64,000 nt of DNA from Paenibacillaceae bacterium (GTDB lineage Bacteria; Bacillota; Bacilli; Paenibacillales; NBRC-103111), in the NCBI GenBank assembly GCA_029256185.1, contig JAQSYI010000011.1:124001-188000 (forward strand), given 5' to 3'. The notes beneath the pieces were generated by a model, which was given only the letters and a program-made list of their open reading frames with translations, was not told where the DNA came from and searched no databases. Of the stretch, positions 24,415-33,590 are shown piece after piece; positions within the stretch are counted from its first letter, which is position 1; each line of letters begins with the position of its first letter. The position numbers and the translations under genes were made by a program.

Positions 24415-27400
24415 CTAATCCTGCATCCACTGCCGCCGCAGGGTGAACAGCTCCCGGAGCTCATCTGTGGACAGCTCGGTTATCCAACCTTCGCCGCTGC
24501 CGACGATCTGCTCGCTTAACCCTTGCTTCTTGTCGATCATCTGATCGATCCGTTCTTCCAGTGTGCCTAGTGATATAAATTTATGCACCTGAACATCGCG
24601 GGTCTGACCAATCCGGAAGGCCCGGTCCGTAGCCTGATTCTCCACGGCAGGATTCCACCACCGGTCGAAATGAAAGACATGGTTGGCCGCCGTCAAGTTC
24701 AGCCCGGTTCCTCCCGCCTTCAGCGAAAGGACGAAGATCCCCGCGTCAGGCTCATTCTGGAAGGAGTCAATCAGCTTATCCCGCTTGGCCTTGGGTACTC
24801 CGCCATGCAGGAACAATGCGGTTTCGCCGCGCTCCTGCTCCAATACCCGCTGCAGGAGATGTCCCATTTCTACAAACTGGGTAAAAATCAGGCACTTGTC
24901 CCCCTCGGACCGCAGCTCCTCCACCATCTCCAACAAACGGACCAGCTTGGAGGATTGGCTCACTATTTTGCTCTCCGCTTCAACGATGTTCCCTGTGCTC
25001 CCCGCATTCCCCTTGGTCAGCAGCAAAGGATGGTCGCAGACCTGCTTCAGCCTTGTGATAGTGGCCAGAATCAGCCCGCGGCGCTCCATGGGGCTTAAAC
25101 GGTCCACCTTTTCAAACATATCCTGCAGGATGGTTTCATAGGCGGCTCCCTGCTCCAGAGTCAGGGGCACAAAGGATTTCATCTCGTTCTTGTCAGGGAG
25201 ATCCAACTGGATTGCCGGGTCCTTCTTCAAGCGGCGCAGCAGAAAGGGACGGGCCAGCTGCTGGACCTGCCGGGTACGTTCTTCATTGCCTCGCTCCACC
25301 TCGCTTGCGAAGGTGCGCCTGAATTCTCCCAGAGAGCCCAGATAACCGGGATTGATATAATCAAAAATGGACCAAAGCTCGGCCAATCGATTCTCCATCG
25401 GCGTACCAGTCAGAGCCACCCGGTGAAGTGCGCTTAGTCTGCGAATAGCGCCGGCCTGCTTGGTATGGGCATTCTTGATGTTCTGCGCCTCGTCTAGGCA
25501 CAATGTGCTCCACTCGATGCCGGAGAGCTCCTCTTCGTCCATATGGGACAGGGCATAGGAGGTAATAACCACATCAACATCAGCCACGGAAGCGGGAAAA
25601 TGCTCTCCCTTGCTGCGCTGGGAGCCGTAATGGAGATGCACCCGCAGTCCCGGGGCGAAGCGCTCCAGCTCCTTCTCCCAGTTGCCGATCACGGATGTGG
25701 GGCATATGAGGAGCGCAGGCGCGTTTAATTGACCGCGTTCCTTCAGATGAAGCAGATAGACGATCCACTGGACCGTTTTACCCAGGCCCATATCATCGGC
25801 AAGACAGCCGCCCAAGCCGAACTGACGGAGGAAGGTCAGCCAGGACACGCCCTCCCGTTGATAGCGGCGCAGCTCTCCGTTAAAGCCCTCCGGATCTTCC
25901 ACGATAGGGATTGATGACGTATTCTGCAAATGCCCCACCATGCGGCCAAGATGATCGTTAAGCTCCACCTCCAGCCGAAGAGCGCTCTCTGCATCCGGTT
26001 CATCCTGACTGCCGCCGTCATTCTGACTGACACCACCAATGTCCTCGCCGCCCAGGAGATAAAGCTCCATTGCCTCACGAAAGGATAGGCCCTTTTTCTT
26101 CTGGATCCGCTTCATCACGGCCCTGATCTGCTCCAGCATGGCAGGATCCAGCAAAATCCACTGTCCGTTAATCTGCACCAGTCTCCGGTTCTGTTCAGCT
26201 AACCGCCGGAATTCCTCCTCGCTGAGATTAGCCTCACCTACCGACAGCCGCCAATCGAATTGCAGGATGGCATCCATCCCGAACATGCTGTCCGCAGAAC
26301 CTCCTGCAGAGGAGCGGACCTTGGCCTTCAGGCGCAGCTTCTGTTTCCGCACGGCCTCCCACCAAGCAGGCAGCAGCACGGTCGAGCCCGCTTCTGCCAG
26401 CCTTATACTTCCATCCGTCAGAAACTGCCATACCTCCTGGTCTCCCAGAGACCGGCGAAGAGAATCAGGGGAGAGAAGGCCTTCGCTCCCGTCAGCTGTC
26501 CCATCAGGCAACCCGGCGACGTTCTCTTCGGTGTCCACTGAAGCTCCGGTCAGAGGGCGGGCTTCCCGATCTCCTAATTCCGGAGCAGCCCTCAGCCACC
26601 GTTCCCGTTCCTTGGCCAACCTGCTTTCGAGATAGGGGAGCCAGGATTCCTGAAGTTGCTGTCCGCTCCCTTCCCGCCACACTACCGTGTCCATAGGATT
26701 GTCCCGGTTAATGAGCACCGTTTCCAGACGCCAATCGCCATGGACCTCCGTCTCTGTCCATGTCCCGGGCTCAGCCAGCCGCAAGCCAACCCGGAACGGC
26801 GCCTCATCCTTCCTCCAGCCGATGGCGATCAACCAATCTTCTTCATCCATGAAGGAGGGAGAGGCTTCTTCCTTGCCTGCTGCTTCTCTTGTTCCAAGCA
26901 GAGGGTGATTCTCCCGCAATTGCTCCCATACCGGCTGCAACGCCGTGGACCGCTCGATTACTCCTTTTATGACCTCATCCAGCCAACTGGACAACAGCTC
27001 CTCGTTTGGCTTCCCTGAGCCATCCGTAAGCCTAGTCCATTCAACAGCGTCCTGTCCTTCAGGTACGAGCCGCCAACCGGGCTTGCCGTCCAGCCATTTG
27101 CCATAGTCGGGGGCAAAGCGACCTTCTCTCAGACAACGGAGCAGGAGAGGGGCAGCCTCTATATACGTAGACAGCTCGGGCGAAGGCTGAACCGAAGCAG
27201 CCGATTGGGCGATGCCCTCAGCAAAAAAGCCCAGTGCCAGCGCATCCGGCAGGATAATGCCTCCATCCCCGTCTATGGAAGGCAGCTCCAGCTCTAACAG
27301 GGTCCCATAGAAGCTTTCCTTGTGCCAGGCGAATAACTGCTGCTTCAATGAGAACAGGTGCAGCTCTCTGTATCGTTTTTCTACATCCGACAAATCCGTT

Positions 27401-27465
27401 TCCAGCAGGAATCCGCCTGGACGGCGCAGAAAGTTCAATTCAATAACAGCATCCTTTGCATTCAT
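24415..27465 (-). CDS. SNF2-family DNA helicase/translocase
   Basis: 1016 residues. The C-terminal half holds a full SNF2 motor: DDMGLGKTVQ (motif I), CLDEAQNIKN (motif II, DEAQ), ALTGTPMENRL (motif III), SLKAGGTGLNLTAANHV (motif V) and DRAFRIGQ (motif VI). The N-terminal 480 residues form the bacterial SNF2 N-terminal region (ILLDPAMLEQIRAVMKRIQ). It overlaps the upstream SWIM gene by 4 bp (ATGA), so the two are translationally coupled. Such SNF2/SWIM pairs are common in Firmicutes and are thought to act in DNA or transcription-complex remodelling; the exact role is unknown. Confidence 0.95.
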   Translation of the reverse strand: MNAKDAVIELNFLRRPGGFLLETDLSDVEKRYRELHLFSLKQQLFAWHKESFYGTLLELELPSIDGDGGIILPDALALGFFAEGIAQSAASVQPSPELSTYIEAAPLLLRCLREGRFAPDYGKWLDGKPGWRLVPEGQDAVEWTRLTDGSGKPNEELLSSWLDEVIKGVIERSTALQPVWEQLRENHPLLGTREAAGKEEASPSFMDEEDWLIAIGWRKDEAPFRVGLRLAEPGTWTETEVHGDWRLETVLINRDNPMDTVVWREGSGQQLQESWLPYLESRLAKERERWLRAAPELGDREARPLTGASVDTEENVAGLPDGTADGSEGLLSPDSLRRSLGDQEVWQFLTDGSIRLAEAGSTVLLPAWWEAVRKQKLRLKAKVRSSAGGSADSMFGMDAILQFDWRLSVGEANLSEEEFRRLAEQNRRLVQINGQWILLDPAMLEQIRAVMKRIQKKKGLSFREAMELYLLGGEDIGGVSQNDGGSQDEPDAESALRLEVELNDHLGRMVGHLQNTSSIPIVEDPEGFNGELRRYQREGVSWLTFLRQFGLGGCLADDMGLGKTVQWIVYLLHLKERGQLNAPALLICPTSVIGNWEKELERFAPGLRVHLHYGSQRSKGEHFPASVADVDVVITSYALSHMDEEELSGIEWSTLCLDEAQNIKNAHTKQAGAIRRLSALHRVALTGTPMENRLAELWSIFDYINPGYLGSLGEFRRTFASEVERGNEERTRQVQQLARPFLLRRLKKDPAIQLDLPDKNEMKSFVPLTLEQGAAYETILQDMFEKVDRLSPMERRGLILATITRLKQVCDHPLLLTKGNAGSTGNIVEAESKIVSQSSKLVRLLEMVEELRSEGDKCLIFTQFVEMGHLLQRVLEQERGETALFLHGGVPKAKRDKLIDSFQNEPDAGIFVLSLKAGGTGLNLTAANHVFHFDRWWNPAVENQATDRAFRIGQTRDVQVHKFISLGTLEERIDQMIDKKQGLSEQIVGSGEGWITELSTDELRELFTLRRQWMQD

Positions 27466-29123
27466 ACGATCAGCTTTCCCTTCCTCAGTTCTTCCTGGAA
27501 TGCCCGCAAGCGGGAATAACGTGTGGTCAGATGCTCCAGATAGAAGGTCCAGCGATCCAGTTCACGCAACTTCTTATATAATGAAGCAAGCTTCTTCAAC
27601 TGGCGGACGGCATCCTTATACGCCTCACGGTTCTTCTGCATAATGCAGCGTTCCGCTTCCTGGTGATACAGAGGCAGAACAAGCCGGATGTCCTCCTGCT
27701 CAATCCGTTTCAGCAGCCGGGAATCCAGATGCCACATACCGTTTCCTTGGGCGAGCAAGCTATGGACCAATTCCCGCACTTGACCGCTCTGCAGAAGATA
27801 CTCCGTATAGATCTGCCGGGATTGCGGCAGCATGCTGACGATCCACTCCCGCCATTGCGGATTGTTAGGCTGGGCAGAAGCACCCGCTTGCCAATACGAA
27901 TAGATGTAGTCCCGCATCTCGGAGTGGGCTCGGCGAATAGAGGAATCAAGCGATTGCAGCCAGAAGAGCAGCCTGTCCCAGGCTTTCCGCGATACGAGCT
28001 GATCCAGGTAGTCGTCATAATCCTCAGGATCCAGCGGCTGGCAGGCAAGCAGATGGTTGATGCAGGCTCTGTCTTGCTTGTCAATGAAGTCGAACAGCGT
28101 AAGCGCCAGGTGGGTCAGATTTAGCAGTGGAGGGGAGCTTTTCTTATTGGCAAGAAGCTGCTCCAGTCGTTTGCGTTCTTCCTGGACCCAATCCGGGAAG
28201 GTCAATATGTGCCCCCATACGAGCCGGTATAAGCCGGACCAGTCCAACACAGAGGCTTGTGCGGGAAAAGCATGCTCGCCCAGAAAATCCTTGAGCCCTG
28301 ACAAGGCCTTATAGTGCTTGGCTCTTGCCTGGGAGGCATCGATTGCGGAAAGGAGGCTTAGCAGATTCTCAAATGCCTGTGAGAACACCTCCTTTACCGC
28401 ATTGTTGATATAATAGGGCATGTAGTTAAAGTAATTTCCTGCCGACATCACAGTGCTGTTAAAACCGCGGCTATACTGGTCAACCTTGCGAAGTGCATAC
28501 AGGATCACATGGAGGCGATACAAATTCCGCAGCTCAGGCTCCCAGGAAGCGGAGAGAGGAAACAACTGCCGTGTTGCTTCATTATAAAAGCCATCGACGC
28601 TCATGCCGGCAGAAGAATTTTTCAGCTTACCGCCATATTTCAGTTCAAAGTAAGCATGCCATTGCTCCGGGGCATCGTCAGGCTTAGGGGGCTGAATGGT
28701 CTGAGTTCGTGCCTTCTGTTGTGTGCTGGCTTTGCGTTCGTTCTCCTTGCGGGCTCGGGAGGAAGCCTGAGCTTCTTCAATCTTGCTTTCCTCTGTCCGT
28801 TCGGCCAGGAAGGACTCCGGTCTCTGCCCGGAAAGCTCGTAGGCCTGGAAGAATACGGCCGCCATATGAACGCAATATCGGTCTGCCTTGCATGCGCAGC
28901 GGCTGATCGAGAAGAAGTCAAGGTCAAGCAGTACCTTGTAGGTCGTTGCATCTCCTCTGCAATGGGCGGTCAGTTCGGAACGGTTGGGAGCGACCTGCAG
29001 GCTGATGACATCGCCGTTGCGGAACAGCTCGTAGCCTTTTTGCAGGATTTCATAAGAGAAGGCTTCGCGGGCTTCCTCTATCAGCACCTTCATTCCTCCG
29101 GCAGGAATCTGCAACCCTTTCAT
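27462..29123 (-). CDS. SWIM zinc-finger protein, partner of SNF2 helicase
   Basis: 553 residues. The SWIM motif C-x-C-xn-C-x-H is ISRCACKADRYCVHMAAVFF near residues 73-92. An Ala/Lys/Glu/Gln-rich linker follows, then an all-helical body to the end. The ATG at 29123 was chosen because GGAGGT lies 8 bases upstream; a frame-extending TTG falls within that ribosome site. It is the first gene of the minus-strand operon SWIM-SNF2-low complexity protein. The SWIM finger probably binds DNA or protein and targets the helicase. Confidence 0.9.
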   Translation of the reverse strand: MKGLQIPAGGMKVLIEEAREAFSYEILQKGYELFRNGDVISLQVAPNRSELTAHCRGDATTYKVLLDLDFFSISRCACKADRYCVHMAAVFFQAYELSGQRPESFLAERTEESKIEEAQASSRARKENERKASTQQKARTQTIQPPKPDDAPEQWHAYFELKYGGKLKNSSAGMSVDGFYNEATRQLFPLSASWEPELRNLYRLHVILYALRKVDQYSRGFNSTVMSAGNYFNYMPYYINNAVKEVFSQAFENLLSLLSAIDASQARAKHYKALSGLKDFLGEHAFPAQASVLDWSGLYRLVWGHILTFPDWVQEERKRLEQLLANKKSSPPLLNLTHLALTLFDFIDKQDRACINHLLACQPLDPEDYDDYLDQLVSRKAWDRLLFWLQSLDSSIRRAHSEMRDYIYSYWQAGASAQPNNPQWREWIVSMLPQSRQIYTEYLLQSGQVRELVHSLLAQGNGMWHLDSRLLKRIEQEDIRLVLPLYHQEAERCIMQKNREAYKDAVRQLKKLASLYKKLRELDRWTFYLEHLTTRYSRLRAFQEELRKGKLIV

Positions 29124-29207
29124 AGACGTTACCTCCAAATTTAATATACAGATGATTATATCATAATCCCGTTAATAAATAATTAAGAGTCGCCCAACTG
29201 CGCCGGG

Positions 29208-29238
29208 TTGTCAGCTGCTCTCATTGGCATGATATAAT
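29208..29238 (+). promoter_or_regulatory. Candidate promoter of ugd
   Basis: TTGTCA (29208-29213) and TGATATAAT with TATAAT at 29233-29238; the spacer is 19 bases, long but helped by the TG extension. Confidence 0.5.
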
Positions 29239-29299
29239 AGAAGCAAGTTTGTACCGGAATGATCGTTCATACAGATACAGCCGAAAGAAGGAAGCATAG

Positions 29300-30610
29300 A
29301 TGAGAATTGCAATTGTTGGTACAGGGTATGTGGGATTGGTTACCGGCGTATGCCTGTCGGAAGCGGGACATGAGGTGACCTGCATTGATGTGGACCCGTC
29401 CAAGGTGGAGAAGATGAAAGCGGGGATATCTCCTATCTATGAGCCGGGGCTTGAAGAATTGATGAAGAAGAATATAGAAGAGGGAAGGTTGTTTTTTACA
29501 ACTGCTCACGAGGAAGGTTTCTTGAATGCGGAAGCGATCTACATTGCGGTTGGCACTCCACCCAGAGCCGACGGAACGGCGAACCTGACCTATGTGGAGG
29601 AGGTAGCCCGCAGTATAGCGCAGCACATCAGGAGTTATGTGGTTGTGGTGACCAAAAGCACGGTTCCGGTGGGGACTAACCGCAGAATCAAAGAGATGAT
29701 TGCCCAGGGGCTTAAGGGTCGCGTTTCCTTCGATGTAGTATCCAATCCCGAGTTTTTGCGGGAAGGTACAGCGGTTCATGATGCGTTCAAGGGCGACCGG
29801 ATTGTAATCGGCTCAGACAGCAAGCGCGCCGCGGCGCTTATCGAGGAAATCAATGCGCCGTTCGGCATTCCCATCTACCATACGGACATCAGCAGCGCGG
29901 AGATGATCAAGTACGCCTCCAATGCTTTTCTGGCAACCAAGATCAGCTTCATTAATGAAATCTCTGCTTTGTGTGAAAAGCTAGGGGCCAACGTGGAGGA
30001 TGTCGCCCAAGGGATGGGCATGGACCAGCGGATCGGCGGACAGTTTCTGCGGGCAGGGATTGGCTATGGAGGCTCTTGTTTTCCCAAGGATACGAAGGCG
30101 CTTGTACAGATTGCCGGCAACGTGGAGCATGAGTTCGATCTGTTGAAGTCGGTCATCCAGGTCAATAACAAGCAGCAGCGGCTGCTGGTGGACAAGGCAA
30201 GGAGCCGATTCGGGGCTTTGGAGGGAAAGACAGTGGCATTGCTGGGTCTTGCCTTCAAGCCTCACACGGATGATATGAGGGAATCGGCCTCCATCGTAAT
30301 TAGCGAGCAGCTTCTCGCTGAGGGGGCAATGGTGAAGGCGTACGATCCGATTGCAGGCGCTTCTGCCAAGCAGCTTCTTCCTGGTGCAGTGGAGTTAGCC
30401 ACCAGCTTGGAGGAAGCCCTGAACGGAGCGGACTGTGTCTTCATCGTTACCGATTGGCCGGAATTTAAGCAGATGGAGCTTGACCGAGTCCGCACGCTCT
30501 TGAAGCAGCCGGTCATCTTCGACGGCCGGAATTGCTTTAGCCTGGACCATGCCGCCCAGCACGGAGTGGAGTATCACTCCATCGGACGGGCGTCGGTGTA
30601 TCCGGGGTAA
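29300..30610 (+). CDS. ugd: UDP-glucose 6-dehydrogenase
   Basis: 436 residues. It oxidises UDP-glucose to UDP-glucuronate with two NAD+. The Rossmann loop IVGTGYVGLVTG is at the N-terminus, and the catalytic Cys260 sits in GGSCFPKD. FLREGTAVHD, KYASNAFLATKISFINE and the C-terminal domain LGLAFKPHTDDMRES complete the family pattern. With galU (35711) it supplies UDP-glucuronate for the envelope glycan or an anionic polymer. It is monocistronic: a candidate promoter lies upstream, and the minus-strand peptide gene and shared terminator lie downstream. Confidence 0.95.
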   Translation: MRIAIVGTGYVGLVTGVCLSEAGHEVTCIDVDPSKVEKMKAGISPIYEPGLEELMKKNIEEGRLFFTTAHEEGFLNAEAIYIAVGTPPRADGTANLTYVEEVARSIAQHIRSYVVVVTKSTVPVGTNRRIKEMIAQGLKGRVSFDVVSNPEFLREGTAVHDAFKGDRIVIGSDSKRAAALIEEINAPFGIPIYHTDISSAEMIKYASNAFLATKISFINEISALCEKLGANVEDVAQGMGMDQRIGGQFLRAGIGYGGSCFPKDTKALVQIAGNVEHEFDLLKSVIQVNNKQQRLLVDKARSRFGALEGKTVALLGLAFKPHTDDMRESASIVISEQLLAEGAMVKAYDPIAGASAKQLLPGAVELATSLEEALNGADCVFIVTDWPEFKQMELDRVRTLLKQPVIFDGRNCFSLDHAAQHGVEYHSIGRASVYPG

Positions 30611-30811
30611 GGGGATTCATTTCAAACCGATCCGTGTATTATAAATTTAGTAAATGCGTACAGTGTAAAGAGAGTCGTGCTGCCAACGCGTCTCCCCCGC
30701 GCAACAGCCGCTTGAAAGGCGGTCGGGTATTCCAGTTAGTCCCAAACTTGAGATACATCCCACGCTGTCCACTATGCAACTGAGTGAAGATCTCATTTCA
30801 GAAGCAGTCTG
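30611..30811. other. Non-coding stretch after ugd
   Basis: About 200 bases with no supported gene. Composition is mixed, and AGTCCGTTAG-type repeats as seen at 7.1 kb are absent. It separates ugd from the inverted-repeat terminator. Confidence 0.4.
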
Positions 30812-30877
30812 GAAAAAAATAAAGAGAGATTGGTTACGAGAGCTACAGTACTCTCCTATACAATCTCTCTTTATTTT
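30812..30877. terminator. Bidirectional terminator shared by ugd and the peptide gene
   Basis: AAAGAGAGATTG (30821-30832) and CAATCTCTCTTT (30861-30872) form a 12-bp perfect stem with an inner GAGAG/CTCTC stem. The minus strand reads out into ATTTTTTTCC, an excellent terminator for the peptide gene. Confidence 0.88.
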
Positions 30878-30893
30878 GGTAGAATATAGGATA

Positions 30894-31079
30894 TTAAGAC
30901 CAAAAAGGATAGGAATCTGAATTAAGTAACTTAGTAGAGTCGCGGGAAGATTGAAGTGCTTCAACATTTGTGATCTTATGAAGTGATGTCGCTTTGGAGA
31001 GACTTTCTGTACGTGTTATTTCTTTTTTTGATAATTTCACCGTGGAATACAAACTGGGGGACCATGTGATTGCCTGCAT
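30894..31079 (-). CDS. Small peptide precursor divergent from ComP-like kinase (candidate ComX-like signal)
   Basis: 61 residues, beginning MQAITWSPSLYSTVKLSKKE and ending LLNSDSYPFWS, with Trp as the second-last residue. The gene has its own machinery: AGAGGTGAG 7 bases before the ATG, an AT-rich promoter-like region with TATAAT (minus strand, near 31117-31122), and a 12-bp-stem terminator 17 bases after the stop. It faces away from a ComP-like kinase gene with 78 bp between. ComX pheromones of Bacillus are 55-75-residue precursors with a prenylated Trp near the C-terminus, encoded next to comP. No sequence similarity to ComX is visible elsewhere, and no ComQ gene is present here, so the assignment is a hypothesis. 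Confidence 0.6.
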   Translation of the reverse strand: MQAITWSPSLYSTVKLSKKEITRTESLSKATSLHKITNVEALQSSRDSTKLLNSDSYPFWS

Positions 31080-31157
31080 CTTTCTCACCTCTTTTCTAGT
31101 TGAATGATATAGTATATTATAGCAAACTATGTCGAAATTTGGAAGGGGCGCAATGCA

Positions 31158-33503
31158 ATGCGCAAATATTTATTCCGGTTTTTTTTCATGTCTCTCTTAA
31201 TGTTACAAATATGGATGTTGGTGCTGACTTTCCAGAATCCAATGGTCGCAATTAGTGCCAGAAAGAATGATCAGGAGCTTTGGGTGATAGATCATATAGG
31301 AACAATGAGTATCTCTGGATTACTTGGATTGCAAGAAACCGATTATATTCTCAAGGTGAATGATATACCTACGGATGAATATTGGTCGGTTCGATATTGG
31401 GGGAATTTAGACCAGGTACATACACTCACGATTTCTCGCAATGGGAATATAATGGATGTTAGCGTCAATAACGCCCCAAGATTAACTGCCAATGATGTTT
31501 TTTTTCTTGCAGCAGAAGCAATAGGGCTTCTCTTGGCTCTAATACTATATAAAAAGATGGTACATATAAAATCTTCTGCAATTCTATCAATGGTTTTTGT
31601 GGATATCTCCCTTATTTTTATGAGTTTGCCGGGCTCAGTAAGAGGGGACCCCCTAGGAAAAGTGTTAATATCGACTTTTATAATGCTGCTTCCCGTTTGT
31701 TTTCTTCATTTTCTAATGGTCTTTTTTGCTGAAAAGGGTGTAACTGTGCTTAAGAATCAGCGTAGTGTTATTATTAAATGCTATGCTGTGACACTTGCCA
31801 TTTCTTCTTTGCAACTTATATATTTTACCGATAGTTCTGTTATATTTGCTGCTTATACAATATTCATTCCTCTCACTTTGCTGGTGGGAATTATAGGAAT
31901 GATGGTAAATTTTAGTTTTCTTGCGTATGTATATTTCAAATATGGTAATAGAAAAGGCAATGTATCTATCGTTATTAAGACTGTCTTTGTTTCACTTTTT
32001 CTCTCTTTCTTTCCCATTATTCTGTTCTCATTTGTTCCACAGATTCTGTTCGGACATGAATGGATCAATTCCTTCTACATGAGTTGGTTCATCTTTATTT
32101 TCCCTCTGACCTTCGTCTATCTTCTGGCAACGCGCCGCTTGTACGATATCGATATGATTGTCAGAAGGTCGCTGTTTACTCTACTTCTCTCCGTTGTACC
32201 CAGTCTTCTGTTCACTGGGGTTGTCAAGCTGCTTTCACGGGAAACTTCTGCGGAGCGGCTTGTTCTCATCTTTATCATCATTCTTATTGGAATCACCTTC
32301 CTTCTTTATAGTCTGGAGAATATTACTTCGAGATTAGAGCCGGCTTTATTTCCGCGGAAGTATCGGCTTCAATTGGCATTGAAGAAAATTGCCCGGAATT
32401 TAGGCAGCATCTCGAGCCTTAGAGAAATGAAGGATGTTATTCTGGGGGATATTGTCGAGACACTCGAGGTTATGGGTGGCGCGATTGCCTATCGGTATAA
32501 TGACGGAAGCATACAGATGATTCTGGATGGCAGTATAGAGCAGATAGAGGTGGAATCGCTCATTTTATTTGATGTTCCCAGCCAAAACCATGGTGATTAT
32601 ATGTGTTTTGAGGTGTCGCGGCAAGAGGAATACACCAGTTATCTGATTCTAACCCCGAAGAAAACCTCCACGGCTCTGGGCATAGAAGACCTGAATTGGC
32701 TGAATCTTATTATTACGTATTTGGCCGTATCTATAGAGAATATTCACTTGATTCAGAAGCTTAATGAACGGCTTCAGCAGTTATCCTCTCTTCTCCCGGA
32801 TGAGAAGGAGGCGAAGAATTTAGCTTGGTTCCGTAAGCTGATGTTTGAGCTGCAGGAGAAAGAGCGGATTCGCATTGCCACCGACCTTCATGACACAACC
32901 ATGCAGGACTTGTTCTTCTTGAAGGGCAGGCTGGAAGATATTCAGAAGGAATATGTTCATTTCCACGAGTTAAAGAAGGTTTTTGACAGCTTGATGGATT
33001 ACATTGATATCATTAACACGAATCTTCGGCAGAGCTGCTTCGAGCTGCATCCTTATCTGCTGAGGGAGGTTGGGTTGGTTGGGACGCTGACAAGGTTGTT
33101 TCAGACGGAGCGGTCTTTGTGCAGCTTCCAGATCAGCTTCGCCGCGGCAGATAAATCAGGGATTGAGGAGCAGAACATGGAGACGAAGCGGCATCTGTTC
33201 CGGCTGGTTCAGGAACTGCTGAATAATGCGAAGAAGCATTCGCAAGCTTCGATTGTCCGGTTTTCCATTTGTCTGCATGAGGGCCGAATGTATTTCGAAT
33301 ACATGGACGATGGGGTGGGGTTCGAGCCGAGTCAAGCAGTGATCCGCGAGATTGGCTCTTCAGGCATCGGCATGGAGCAGATGAAAAGCCGCATTCTTTC
33401 GCTTGGCGGACACTATGAGCTTCAGAGCGCGGCAGGAGAAGGGGTTAGGTTCCAGGCCAGCTTCCCTGTTATGCAGGCAGGGCGGTATACGGCTATGTCG
33501 TAG
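31158..33503 (+). CDS. ComP-like membrane sensor histidine kinase
   Basis: 781 residues. TM1 (residues 6-25) leads into an outside PDZ-like segment (about 27-110, with GLLGLQETDYILKVNDIPTD), then eight or nine further TMs to residue 385. The dimerisation region KERIRIATDLHDTTMQDLFF carries phospho-acceptor His578. The ATPase has the N box QELLNNAKKH (685-694) and DDGVGFEP (717-724), all of the NarL-partner/HisKA_3 type. This is the ComP layout. The first ~295 codons are AT-rich, the rest GC-richer, with the change near 32040. No response-regulator gene is adjacent. GGAAGGGG lies 9 bases before the ATG. Confidence 0.87.
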   Translation: MRKYLFRFFFMSLLMLQIWMLVLTFQNPMVAISARKNDQELWVIDHIGTMSISGLLGLQETDYILKVNDIPTDEYWSVRYWGNLDQVHTLTISRNGNIMDVSVNNAPRLTANDVFFLAAEAIGLLLALILYKKMVHIKSSAILSMVFVDISLIFMSLPGSVRGDPLGKVLISTFIMLLPVCFLHFLMVFFAEKGVTVLKNQRSVIIKCYAVTLAISSLQLIYFTDSSVIFAAYTIFIPLTLLVGIIGMMVNFSFLAYVYFKYGNRKGNVSIVIKTVFVSLFLSFFPIILFSFVPQILFGHEWINSFYMSWFIFIFPLTFVYLLATRRLYDIDMIVRRSLFTLLLSVVPSLLFTGVVKLLSRETSAERLVLIFIIILIGITFLLYSLENITSRLEPALFPRKYRLQLALKKIARNLGSISSLREMKDVILGDIVETLEVMGGAIAYRYNDGSIQMILDGSIEQIEVESLILFDVPSQNHGDYMCFEVSRQEEYTSYLILTPKKTSTALGIEDLNWLNLIITYLAVSIENIHLIQKLNERLQQLSSLLPDEKEAKNLAWFRKLMFELQEKERIRIATDLHDTTMQDLFFLKGRLEDIQKEYVHFHELKKVFDSLMDYIDIINTNLRQSCFELHPYLLREVGLVGTLTRLFQTERSLCSFQISFAAADKSGIEEQNMETKRHLFRLVQELLNNAKKHSQASIVRFSICLHEGRMYFEYMDDGVGFEPSQAVIREIGSSGIGMEQMKSRILSLGGHYELQSAAGEGVRFQASFPVMQAGRYTAMS

Positions 33504-33523
33504 GCGGGATTTAGGCAGAAAAA

Positions 33524-33564
33524 AAGAGCCCTTGCAGCAACAAATGGCTGCTGACGGGCTCTTC
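33524..33564. terminator. Terminator between kinase and coiled-coil gene
   Basis: GAGCCCTTGCAGC pairs with GCTGCTGACGGGCTC; A5 on the left and CTTC on the right make it best suited to the minus-strand gene, but it probably serves both. Confidence 0.8.
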
Positions 33565-33590
33565 AGGTATGTGGGGTATGTTATAGTTAT

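Noticed and set aside
24415..29123. Defence island (DISARM/DRUG-like) from the SNF2 gene
   Set aside because: The SNF2/SWIM pair is a common housekeeping-type neighbourhood in Firmicutes; no methylase, nuclease or phospholipase-D gene is nearby.
30647..30967. 106-codon minus-strand frame overlapping the terminator
   Set aside because: Runs through the strong inverted-repeat terminator and has no ribosome site; the shorter 61-codon frame beside it is the supported gene.
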